This document shows, piece by piece, positions 1-5,856 of a stretch of 8,406 bases of DNA. The notes under the pieces were generated by a model that was not told where the DNA came from, searched no databases, and saw nothing but the letters and a program-made list of their open reading frames with translations. Where the stretch lies: positions 1 through 8,406 of the forward strand of contig CACYCU010000138.1 in assembly GCA_902772945.1 (NCBI GenBank), in the 5' to 3' direction. The DNA is from an uncultured bacterium (GTDB lineage: Bacteria > Cyanobacteriota > Vampirovibrionia > Gastranaerophilales > Gastranaerophilaceae). How positions within the stretch are numbered: the stretch's first letter is position 1; each line of letters begins with the position of its first letter. The translations under genes and the position numbers were made by a program.

Positions 1-1116
1 ACATCCTGCAAAATTATACAAATCTCTCTGTAATTCAACAAGAGACTTATTTTCATATGCCATAACTTCTAAAATTAACAAATTTGCCAGAATGCCGTCC
101 TTTTCCGGAATGTGACCTTGTATACTCAAACCTCCGGATTCTTCACCGCCAATGATAGGATTGTATTTGCGCATTGCATCTCCAACATGTTTGAATCCCA
201 CAGCAGTTTCAATAACCTCGACACCGAGTTTTTCTGCAACTTTGTTTAATAAAAGACTTGCACCGACTGTTTTTACCAAAGAGCCATTGTAATTTTTGTT
301 TTTCTTAAGATGCATTAACAAAATTGATATAATTTCATTAGGTGAAACATATTCACCATTCTCATTTATTACGCCAAATCTGTCAGAATCACCATCATTT
401 GCAAATCCTACAGAATTTTTAGTATTTTTTACTTTTTCAATCAATTCTTTTAAATATTTAGGTTTCGGCTCAGGCATTCCGCCCCCGAAATTTGGATCAT
501 GATACATATGAATACTGTCAAATTTTATTCCGTATTTTTCCAACAATTTGTCAAAATAACCGATACTTGCAGCATAAAGTCCGTCAAAAATAATATTTTT
601 ATTTAGTTCTTTTATTTTTTCAAAATTAATTAATTTTTCTATATGCTCAAAATAGTCCTTTGAAAAATCATAATTCTCAACTTTTCCGTTATTATTTAGA
701 ACAAGTTCAAAAGCAGATAAATTTCTAACCAATTCATCCGTGATATCAGAAGTTGCAGGTCCGGCATAATCAGGAATAAACTTTATTCCCAAATATTCAG
801 GAGGATTGTGAGATGCCGTAAACATAACAGCACATGCGTTTAAATGTTTTGCACTATAGGCAAGAACAGGTGTCGGTATAATTTTATCAGACAACAAAAC
901 CCTAAATCCATACTTGCTCAATTGCTCTGCGCTTATCGAAGCATACTCAAAAGCCATATTTCTCGGATCGTATCCGACTATAATTTTTTTATTCAATCCA
1001 AATTTTTCAAAAACGTATTTTCCTATTGATTTTATGACAGTTTTAACATTTTCATCATTAAAATCTTTTCCTACAACAGCTCTCCAACCGTCTGTCCCAA
1101 ATTTTATATTTGTCAT
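1..1116 (-). CDS. Phosphoglucomutase/phosphomannomutase family protein, 3' end missing
   Basis: This is an alpha-D-phosphohexomutase, a cytosolic enzyme that interconverts hexose 1-phosphate and 6-phosphate through a phosphoserine. The 372 codons visible run in frame to base 1. The N-terminus (residues 5-12, KFGTDGWR) is the family signature. TASHNP at 100-105 holds the catalytic serine S102. DGDSDR at 241-246 is the Mg-binding loop, and GEESGG at 324-329 is the sugar-binding loop. Domains 1-3 are therefore intact, while most of domain 4 with the phosphate-binding loop lies outside the window (family members are about 450-480 residues). The ATG at 1116 is preceded by two GAGG motifs on the minus strand. 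The GTDGWR start resembles the cyanobacterial PGM/PMM group more than GlmM, which usually starts with GTDGIRG. Substrate preference (glucose, mannose or glucosamine phosphate) cannot be told. It is divergent from pheA. Confidence 0.93.
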   Translation of the reverse strand, partial: MTNIKFGTDGWRAVVGKDFNDENVKTVIKSIGKYVFEKFGLNKKIIVGYDPRNMAFEYASISAEQLSKYGFRVLLSDKIIPTPVLAYSAKHLNACAVMFTASHNPPEYLGIKFIPDYAGPATSDITDELVRNLSAFELVLNNNGKVENYDFSKDYFEHIEKLINFEKIKELNKNIIFDGLYAASIGYFDKLLEKYGIKFDSIHMYHDPNFGGGMPEPKPKYLKELIEKVKNTKNSVGFANDGDSDRFGVINENGEYVSPNEIISILLMHLKKNKNYNGSLVKTVGASLLLNKVAEKLGVEVIETAVGFKHVGDAMRKYNPIIGGEESGGLSIQGHIPEKDGILANLLILEVMAYENKSLVELQRDLYNFAGC

Positions 1117-1144
1117 TGCCTCATCCTCTAATATTTGTTATAAT
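1116..1144 (+). promoter_or_regulatory. Predicted extended -10 promoter of pheA
   Basis: TTGCCT (1116-1121, 4 of 6 to consensus), a 17-bp spacer and a perfect TATAAT (1139-1144) with the extended -10 dinucleotide (TGTTATAAT, 1136-1144). The expected start is near 1151, about 21 nt before the pheA ATG. Its -35 overlaps the start codon of the divergent phosphohexomutase gene, so the two promoters probably interfere. Confidence 0.65.
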
Positions 1145-1171
1145 CATATAAGAAATAAGAAAGTTTATCAA
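1143..1171 (-). promoter_or_regulatory. Predicted sigma-70-type promoter of the phosphohexomutase gene
   Basis: On the minus strand, TTGATA (1166-1171) is followed by a 17-bp spacer and TATGAT (1143-1148). Both hexamers match the consensus at 5 of 6 positions. The expected transcript starts near 1136 and gives a leader of about 20 nt before the ATG at 1116. The -10 shares two bases with the -10 of the opposing pheA promoter. This is a prediction from sequence only. Confidence 0.55.
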
Positions 1172-2038
1172 ATGCTTAATTTTGAAAATATAGAAACAAT
1201 CTGCTACCTTGGGCCTCAAAGTTCTTTTACCGAAATGGCAAAAGATTATTTTTGCGACAAATATAAAATCAATTCTTTTTCTAAAGGATTTGATACTATT
1301 GATCAGGTAATTGAATATGTCGATAACAATCCTGATACATTGGGGGTACTTCCTGCTGAAAACTCAATAAAAGGCACAGTTAGAGAAACTCTGGATAACC
1401 TGATGGTTACAAAAAACCCGAATATAAAAATTCTTGCAGAATACTACCAACCAATAAACTATTGTCTTTTATCAAGAACAACAGAGATTTATTCAATAAC
1501 AGGTATAATTTCTCCGCCTGAATTGATTTCAAAATGCAGAAATTTTATAAAAAACGATATGCCTTTTAATACAAATATAATAGAATCGGCAAGTGTTCCT
1601 GAAGCCGCAAGAAATCTTCAAAATTACAATCTTACGTACGCATCAATCGGAAGCCCCAAAACAGCGGAAATTTTCAATTTAAACATATTGAAAGAAAATC
1701 TTAATGATAATAAAAACGATCAAACAAGATATATTCTAATTGGAGATTTTGAAACCGAAGAAACCGGCAATGATAAAACATCCATAGCATTCTCAGCTAT
1801 AGATAAACCTGGAGCTTTATTGAATATCTTGAATATATTTATGAAAAATAATATAAATCTTACGTATATTGCATCACACCCTTCTAATCAAAAATTCGGT
1901 GAATACATTTTTACTGTAACATTTGACGGTCATTTACATAATCCGCTTATAATGAAAACATTGAAAGAAATAAAAGAAAATGCTAAATATATGAGATTTT
2001 TGGGCTCATATAAACGTGGAAAACCTCATATAGCTTGA
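1172..2038 (+). CDS. pheA: Prephenate dehydratase with C-terminal ACT domain
   Basis: Converts prephenate to phenylpyruvate in phenylalanine biosynthesis, in the cytosol. At 288 residues it is the usual size of a monofunctional dehydratase without a fused chorismate mutase. Family motifs are YLGPQSSFT (12-20), LPAENSIKGTV (60-70) and the TRF-type motif as TRY (185-187), with the catalytic threonine kept. The ACT regulatory domain spans about 203-280, with PGALLNIL (213-220) and a GEYIF strand. Unusually, the Phe-binding ESRP motif reads ASHP (234-237), and the SHPQ-type motif of the dehydratase domain reads SPPE (114-117). The frame is open upstream to 914, but that part is antisense to the phosphohexomutase gene and has no domain similarity. 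The ATG at 1172 lies 21 nt after the predicted transcript start, with a weak AAGAAAG ribosome site. No terminator follows, so some read-through into the next cassette is possible. Confidence 0.92.
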   Translation: MLNFENIETICYLGPQSSFTEMAKDYFCDKYKINSFSKGFDTIDQVIEYVDNNPDTLGVLPAENSIKGTVRETLDNLMVTKNPNIKILAEYYQPINYCLLSRTTEIYSITGIISPPELISKCRNFIKNDMPFNTNIIESASVPEAARNLQNYNLTYASIGSPKTAEIFNLNILKENLNDNKNDQTRYILIGDFETEETGNDKTSIAFSAIDKPGALLNILNIFMKNNINLTYIASHPSNQKFGEYIFTVTFDGHLHNPLIMKTLKEIKENAKYMRFLGSYKRGKPHIA

Positions 2039-2054
2039 TATTAACTATTCTTAG

Positions 2055-2083
2055 TTGCTTCATAGCAAAAAAAATGGTATAAT
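2055..2083 (+). promoter_or_regulatory. Predicted extended -10 promoter of the tail-fibre cassette
   Basis: TTGCTT (2055-2060), a 17-bp spacer and TATAAT (2078-2083) with an extended -10 (TGGTATAAT, 2075-2083). The predicted start is near 2090, about 45 nt before the fibre ATG. The -35 is weak, but the -10 is perfect. A 5-bp hairpin (TTGCT/AGCAA, 2055-2068) overlaps the -35 and is probably incidental. Confidence 0.6.
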
Positions 2084-2134
2084 ATTGAAAATGCCTTTTT
2101 TAAAAATTCATTAAATTAGTCAGAAAGGAATATT

Positions 2135-2797
2135 ATGACTAATTCGATGATACCGTATACCTTTGTCCCCGGCACTAAAGCAAAAGCCGGAGAGGTTAAT
2201 GCAAATTTTTTATCGTTGGCAAATATTATTGAACAAAACATCAATTCATCTACAAATAGTTTTCAAGATATTTACGGAATTTTAAATCAAAAACGAAATA
2301 TTGCACCAACTACAGTAACAGCTGCAAATACTGATATTGACGATTACACAACAGCCGGTAACTATATATTTAATTCTTTAGTTATTCCGCAAAATATGCC
2401 ATCCGGTACAAGCGGTACTTTAGTTGTTACAGGAGATGAAAATTCAACAAAGCAAATTTGGATTTGTGATGATGAAAATCCGGAAATTTTTACAAGAACT
2501 TTTGATGGTACAGAATGGAGCAGCTGGTATTCTGTATTTGGTGCAAAACATATGGATAATCCCGGATATTTGATATTGCCTAACGGATTAACAATACAGT
2601 GGGGTTATCATACCGCATTAACTGTGACATATCCTATATCATACACAACCGTTCCTTGTGTTGTTGTAACAAAACAAGGTATGAATAACAAAAAAACATA
2701 TGCCGATCAAGGATTTGCAGATTCGACAGTAACAGGATTCAGTTTCTTAACTGCAAGTGATGTATACCATGTAAATTGGATTGCAATTGGATACTAA
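2135..2797 (+). CDS. Phage-type short tail-fibre / receptor-binding-like protein
   Basis: A 220-residue protein with a phage tail-fibre layout. The N-terminus (7-25) carries PYTFVPGTKAKAGEVNANF, a common opening of phage tail and baseplate-associated proteins. Residues 60-135 resemble the pyocin-knob type of fibre repeat (TTAGNYIF, then KQIWIC, then FDGTEWSSWYSVF). Residues 143-220 resemble the gp53-like C-terminal fibre domain: GYLILPNGLTIQWG at 144-157 and a final NWIAIGY. There is no signal peptide or membrane segment. The start has a clear AGAAAGGA ribosome site. The following gene looks like a fibre-assembly chaperone, which supports a fibre role. No capsid, portal, sheath, tube or lysis gene is in the window. 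It could belong to a prophage remnant, act with a tail-like particle encoded elsewhere, or have been put to another use. Domain names are recognised by eye; the function is inferred. Confidence 0.75.
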   Translation: MTNSMIPYTFVPGTKAKAGEVNANFLSLANIIEQNINSSTNSFQDIYGILNQKRNIAPTTVTAANTDIDDYTTAGNYIFNSLVIPQNMPSGTSGTLVVTGDENSTKQIWICDDENPEIFTRTFDGTEWSSWYSVFGAKHMDNPGYLILPNGLTIQWGYHTALTVTYPISYTTVPCVVVTKQGMNNKKTYADQGFADSTVTGFSFLTASDVYHVNWIAIGY

Positions 2798-2807
2798 GGA
2801 GGAAATT

Positions 2808-3218
2808 ATGAAATATTACGGAACAAAAAATAACAAAGATTATGGTTTTTATTTAAAAAATTTTAATAATGCTATAGAAATTTCTGATGAATATTGGAAA
2901 GAATTACTTTCACAGCAATCTGAAGGTAAGATAATTATTCCGTTTGAAAATCAAGTTATAGCAATTAATGAAAATGAATATTCTTTTGAAAACGGAAATT
3001 GGAGAAAACTTACACCTGTTGAAGCAGAAATTAAAAAACAGGAAAAAAATAATAATATAAGAAAACAAGAAATTCTTTTTGAATTAGAAGAATTAGACAA
3101 AAAACGAATTCGAGCAATCGCAGAACCTTCTCTAATGGATAATGAAACAAGCTGGCTTGAATATTATAATCGTCAAATAAAGAACTTGAGAGACGAATTG
3201 GAACAATTAAACACTTAA
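2808..3218 (+). CDS. Probable tail-fibre assembly chaperone-like protein
   Basis: A 136-residue protein placed 10 nt after the fibre gene. Its strong ribosome site AAGGAGG overlaps the fibre stop codon and sits 5 nt before this ATG, which fixes the start at 2808 rather than at the in-frame ATG at 2781 inside the fibre gene. Residues 24-43 (IEISDEYWKELLSQQSEGKI) resemble the N-terminal segment of Caudovirales fibre-assembly proteins, which help trimeric fibres fold. Residues 70-136 are charged and predicted helical or coiled coil, with a conserved-looking tryptophan and tyrosines (SWLEYYNRQI). It lacks a signal peptide and membrane segments. The family call rests on this short motif, the size and the position after a fibre gene, so it is moderately sure. 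Confidence 0.62.
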   Translation: MKYYGTKNNKDYGFYLKNFNNAIEISDEYWKELLSQQSEGKIIIPFENQVIAINENEYSFENGNWRKLTPVEAEIKKQEKNNNIRKQEILFELEELDKKRIRAIAEPSLMDNETSWLEYYNRQIKNLRDELEQLNT

Positions 3219-3246
3219 AAAAAAGACCGGTCTCCGGTCTTTTTTT
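3217..3246 (+). terminator. Rho-independent terminator after the tail-fibre cassette
   Basis: A perfect GACCGG (3225-3230) / CCGGTC (3234-3239) stem with a TCT loop, extended by an A run on the left and followed by seven T (3240-3246). It starts inside the stop codon of the assembly-protein gene and ends 18 nt before the cysE ATG, so it separates the two units. Confidence 0.93.
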
Positions 3247-3249
3247 GTG

Positions 3250-3258
3250 TGATATAAT
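3250..3258 (+). promoter_or_regulatory. Predicted extended -10 element of cysE, giving a leaderless mRNA
   Basis: TGATATAAT at 3250-3258 is a perfect extended -10. The -35 position (about 3230-3235) falls in the terminator hairpin and has no match, so the extended -10 would carry recognition. The usual 6-7 bp distance puts the transcript start on or next to the A of the cysE ATG at 3265. No Shine-Dalgarno sequence can fit in between. Confidence 0.6.
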
Positions 3259-3264
3259 TATTGT

Positions 3265-3921
3265 ATGTTTAAAACAATAAAACGAGGAATTTCTAAAGTA
3301 AAAGAAGATATTCAAGTAATATACGACAAAGATCCGGCTGCGGAAAATATCCTTGAGGTTTTGTTATGTTATCCCGGACTTCATGCACTTATTGCATACA
3401 GACTGGCTCACAAATTTCACAAATGGCACATTCCTCTCATTCCGAGAATTATTTCATATATTACAAGAATTATAACCGGTATTGAAATACATCCTGCGGC
3501 AAAAATCGGACGTAAATTCTTTATAGACCACGGAGAAGGTGTTGTAATAGGTGCGACAACAGAAATTGGGGATGATGTTTTAATATATCAACAGGTTACA
3601 CTTGGCGGAACCGGTAAAGAGCACGGCAAACGCCATCCTACTATAGGTAATAATGTAATAATCGGAGCCGGCGCAAAAATTTTAGGTAACATAAACATCG
3701 GGGATTATGTCAGAATCGGTGCAGGTTCGGTTGTAGTCGAAGATGTTCCTGAAAATTCAACCGTTATAGGCGTTCCGGGAAGAATAGTTCAAAGACACTT
3801 TAGAGATGAAAACGGAATATTAATGCATAACAGGATTCCGGATCCGATAAAATGTGAACTTAACAGGTTAAAATACGAAGTTTTAGAAATAAAAGAAGAA
3901 TTAAAAAATAAGGGGGTATAA
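3265..3921 (+). CDS. cysE: Serine O-acetyltransferase
   Basis: Transfers acetyl from acetyl-CoA to L-serine, giving O-acetylserine, the precursor of cysteine. It is a cytosolic left-handed beta-helix enzyme. The 218 residues match the shorter SAT form. The N-terminal helical part contains PAAENILEVLLCYPGLHALIAYRLAH at about 24-49, typical of the family (split here: it begins PAAENILEVL and ends AYRLAH). The hexapeptide repeats run from about 73 to 172. The catalytic His is H89 in the DHGEGVVIG stretch, and E74 in GIEIHP takes the place of the E. coli Asp143, as in many SATs of this group. The acetyl-CoA region has GGTGKEHGKRHP (114-125) and GAGAKILGNI. The start at 3265 is the only option: an in-frame stop lies at 3250 and no in-frame ATG follows nearby. 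There is no ribosome site, so translation is probably leaderless. The next gene is coupled. Confidence 0.94.
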   Translation: MFKTIKRGISKVKEDIQVIYDKDPAAENILEVLLCYPGLHALIAYRLAHKFHKWHIPLIPRIISYITRIITGIEIHPAAKIGRKFFIDHGEGVVIGATTEIGDDVLIYQQVTLGGTGKEHGKRHPTIGNNVIIGAGAKILGNINIGDYVRIGAGSVVVEDVPENSTVIGVPGRIVQRHFRDENGILMHNRIPDPIKCELNRLKYEVLEIKEELKNKGV

Positions 3922-3922
3922 A

Positions 3923-4123
3923 ATGTATCACATTTACACAGAAAGAAATCATTCAGAATTTTCAAAAACCGAAATTGCTCAATGCAAAGATTATGATGAA
4001 GCTTTGCAAAAAGCTCAAAAAGCAATTGCAGGAAAAGAAGGTTATAATTATATTATCGAAGAAACCGACGGCTCTATGAACAGCTATGGCGAATTAATCG
4101 CCAGAGTCGTTGCAGAAGGATAA
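3923..4123 (+). CDS. Small hypothetical protein in an operon with cysE
   Basis: I do not recognise this 66-residue protein. It begins one base after the cysE stop codon. A very strong AGGGGG ribosome site (3911-3916) lies in the end of cysE, so it is co-transcribed and probably translationally coupled. The sequence has an alternating N-terminal strand (MYHIYTE), a helical middle rich in K, A and E (KDYDEALQKAQKAIAGKEG), then YNYIIEETDG and a C-terminal helix (GELIARVVAEG). This suggests a small soluble alpha/beta fold. There is one cysteine (C21), and no membrane segment or signal peptide. A terminator follows it. A role near cysteine synthesis is possible only from position. Confidence 0.75.
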   Translation: MYHIYTERNHSEFSKTEIAQCKDYDEALQKAQKAIAGKEGYNYIIEETDGSMNSYGELIARVVAEG

Positions 4124-4166
4124 AATTTAGCCTATTATAGTTATTTTATAAAAATAATTTATTAAC

Positions 4167-4194
4167 AAAAAAAGAACCCTTTCGGGTTCTTTTT
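4167..4194. terminator. Bidirectional terminator between the cysE unit and the ribosomal operon
   Basis: Seven A (4167-4173), stem GAACCC (4174-4179), loop TTTC, stem GGGTTC (4184-4189), then five T (4190-4194). A/T pairing extends the stem by about five bases. The element works in both directions, ending the cysE transcript on the plus strand and the ribosomal operon on the minus strand, 5 nt past the rpsI stop. Confidence 0.9.
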
Positions 4195-4198
4195 GTTT

Positions 4199-4594
4199 CT
4201 AACGTTTTGAGAATTGGAATCTCTTACGAGCTCTTTTTCTACCGTATTTTTTACGTTCTTTGACACGTGGGTCACGAGTTAAAAGACCTTCTAATCTTAA
4301 TACATTTTTGTATTCTTCATTAGCTTTTACCAATGCACGTGATATACCATGTCTGATAGCTCCGCATTGAGCAACTATTCCGCCGCCTACTGCTTTTACT
4401 TTTACATCGTATTTTTCTTGATTGTCTGTCAAAACTAACGGTCTGTATACTAACATTTCAATTGCAGGTCTGTTACCGATATAATTTTTTAATGTTTTAC
4501 CGTTAACAAAAATTCTACCTTTTCCTTTTACAAGTTTTACAACTGCAATGGAGGTTTTTCTGCGGCCTGTTGCCATAATTTCTTTATCTGCCAT
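4199..4594 (-). CDS. rpsI: 30S ribosomal protein S9
   Basis: A small-subunit ribosomal protein whose C-terminal tail reaches the P-site tRNA. The 131 residues carry the family core GRRKTSIAVVKL (10-21), GKGRIFVNG (24-32), GGGIVAQCGAIRHGISRAL (70-88, the S9 signature), LTRDPRVKERKKYGRK (105-120) and the invariant C-terminal SKR. The start at 4594 overlaps the rplM stop by one base (TAATG) and has a GGAGG ribosome site 7 bases away in rplM. A later ATG at residue 7, directly before ATGRRKT, is where many S9 proteins begin, but it has no ribosome site here. It is the last gene of the operon, followed by the shared terminator. The L13-S9 pair is conserved across bacteria. Confidence 0.97.
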   Translation of the reverse strand: MADKEIMATGRRKTSIAVVKLVKGKGRIFVNGKTLKNYIGNRPAIEMLVYRPLVLTDNQEKYDVKVKAVGGGIVAQCGAIRHGISRALVKANEEYKNVLRLEGLLTRDPRVKERKKYGRKRARKRFQFSKR

Positions 4595-5031
4595 TATTTA
4601 GCCTCCTTTTCTAATACGATAGGTTTTTGAGCTGCATGCGGATGTTCTGATCCGTTGTATACTTTCAATTTTGTAAATTGGGTATCACCTAAAGTATTGT
4701 GTTGTAACATGCCTTTTACAGCGCTTTCAATTAAAAGTCTTGCATCTTTTTCACGTAATTCTTTTACGCTTGCGCTTTTCAATCCACCAGGGAAACCTGT
4801 ATGGTGATAATATATTTTATCAGTTTCTTTTTTACCTGAAACTACAACCTTTTCAGCGTTGATTACAATTACAAAATCGCCTGTATCAACGTTTGGTGTA
4901 TATTCAGGTTTGTTTTTTCCTCTTAAAATATTTGCTACTCTGGTAGCCAATCTGCCTAAGATTTCTCCTTCAGCATCGATTAGATACCATTTTCTTTCAA
5001 CTTCAAGAGGTTTTGCTGAATATGTTTTCAT
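4594..5031 (-). CDS. rplM: 50S ribosomal protein L13
   Basis: An early-assembly protein of the large subunit. The 145 residues show the whole family pattern: WYLIDAEGEILGRLAT (15-30), LRGKNKPEYTPNVDTGD (36-52), VIVINAEKVVVSGKK (54-68), YYHHTGFPGGLK (74-85), the AVKGML signature (104-109) and LKVYNGSEHPHAAQKP (122-137). The start at 5031 has a GGAG ribosome site 8 bases upstream. It sits 50 nt after truA and overlaps rpsI by one base, so L13 and S9 are translationally coupled. The 50-nt leader contains a small hairpin (5058-5079), listed separately. Nothing odd in the protein. Confidence 0.98.
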   Translation of the reverse strand: MKTYSAKPLEVERKWYLIDAEGEILGRLATRVANILRGKNKPEYTPNVDTGDFVIVINAEKVVVSGKKETDKIYYHHTGFPGGLKSASVKELREKDARLLIESAVKGMLQHNTLGDTQFTKLKVYNGSEHPHAAQKPIVLEKEAK

Positions 5032-5057
5032 GCTTTTTCTCCATTAAATTTTATGAA

Positions 5058-5079
5058 ATTCTTCGCTTTTGCTCAGAAT
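5058..5079 (-). promoter_or_regulatory. Small hairpin in the leader of rplM
   Basis: On the minus strand, ATTCT (5075-5079) pairs with AGAAT (5058-5062). The interior can form tandem G-A mismatches and a GC/GC closing pair around an AAAA loop. It ends about 26 nt before the rplM start. L13 controls its own mRNA in several bacteria, but this hairpin is short and has no established match, so the role is a guess. Confidence 0.25.
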
Positions 5080-5081
5080 AA

Positions 5082-5852
5082 CTAATATTCTACTTTTACT
5101 AATGTCAATCCGTATGGACTGATTGTTGCACCTGCCTTGCGTCTGTCTAAAGCGTCTAAAACTTCTTTCATATGCTCAGAGGGCAAATTATGTCCTTCTA
5201 TTTCAAGAAGAGTACCGACGATTGTTCTTACCATATTATAAAGAAACCTGTTCCCTACAATATCAATAACAACTTTATCTCCGAGTTTTTGAACCTCGGC
5301 TTTTTCAATAAAACATATCTTGCTTGGGTTTAGCGTTCCGGAACTTTTAAAACTTGAGAAATCATGCTCGCCTAACAAATAATTTAAACTTTCCTGCATT
5401 CTTATCAAATTGATATCAAATTTTATTCTCATCAAATCACCATCAAACGCATTTTTACATTTACGATTAAAAAACTCGTACCTGTAATGCCTTCTTTTGG
5501 CACTTTTTTGAGCGTGAAAATTATCGTCAACAAGTTTTAAGTCACTAACCGAAATATCATCAGGTAGAATTTCATTTATTTGATAAACAAACTTTGAAGC
5601 AACAATGGGTTTGTCAACATCAAAATGAATAACCTGTCCCAAAGAGTTTACACCCTTATCGGTTCTTCCGGAAAAGACTGTTTTAAATCGTCGTTTACTA
5701 TTTTCGGTATTATTACCGATTTTCAATTTACAAAATGCTTTTTCAAGTTCACCTTGTATAGTCGGGGTATCTATTTCTTTGCCGTTTTCAAACTGAATTT
5801 GGCTTCCGGCATAATTCTTACCGATATACTGAACCTGAAGTGTGTAACGCAT
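5082..5852 (-). CDS. truA: tRNA pseudouridine(38-40) synthase TruA
   Basis: Isomerises uridines 38, 39 and 40 of the tRNA anticodon arm to pseudouridine. The 256 residues cover the usual TruA length. The catalytic aspartate is D65 in SGRTDKGV (61-68), and the RNA-binding tyrosine is in RRHYRYEF (120-127). A third motif, NRFLYNMVRTIVGTLLEIEG (201-220), and the end TISPYGLTLVKVEY (243-256) fit the family. Some normally conserved positions differ: GRTDAGVHA reads GRTDKGVNS, and the N-terminal GWQ reads GSQ (16-18). The start lies 4 bases after the rplQ stop, with only an AGG inside that stop codon as ribosome site, so coupling to rplQ is likely. The order rplQ-truA-rplM-rpsI is known from Cyanobacteria and Firmicutes. 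Confidence 0.95.
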   Translation of the reverse strand: MRYTLQVQYIGKNYAGSQIQFENGKEIDTPTIQGELEKAFCKLKIGNNTENSKRRFKTVFSGRTDKGVNSLGQVIHFDVDKPIVASKFVYQINEILPDDISVSDLKLVDDNFHAQKSAKRRHYRYEFFNRKCKNAFDGDLMRIKFDINLIRMQESLNYLLGEHDFSSFKSSGTLNPSKICFIEKAEVQKLGDKVVIDIVGNRFLYNMVRTIVGTLLEIEGHNLPSEHMKEVLDALDRRKAGATISPYGLTLVKVEY

Positions 5853-5856
5853 TGGC

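Noticed and set aside
914..1171. An open frame that would extend pheA upstream by 86 codons
   Set aside because: It lies antisense to the phosphohexomutase gene, which has clear family motifs. The predicted pheA promoter is downstream of it, and PheA homologs start near the ATG at 1172.
2055..2068. A TTGCT/AGCAA hairpin as a pheA terminator
   Set aside because: The stem is only 5 bp, and it is followed by A rather than T, so it cannot act as a standard terminator on the plus strand.
2039..3264. Attachment sites or target-site duplications flanking the tail-fibre cassette
   Set aside because: By eye, no matching direct repeats beyond short AT-rich words were found on the two sides. There is no tRNA, integrase or transposase.
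3031..3315. A 94-codon minus-strand frame over the assembly-protein gene, the terminator and cysE start
   Set aside because: It is rich in F and Y from reading A-rich coding DNA in reverse, crosses a perfect terminator and has no ribosome site.
3789..4025. A 78-codon minus-strand frame over the cysE end and the small gene
   Set aside because: It is antisense to two well-supported coupled genes and shows no family similarity.
4557..4576. A later rpsI start at residue 7 (ATGRRKT)
   Set aside because: It fits the length of many S9 proteins but has no ribosome site, whereas the start at 4594 has GGAGG at good spacing and couples to the rplM stop.
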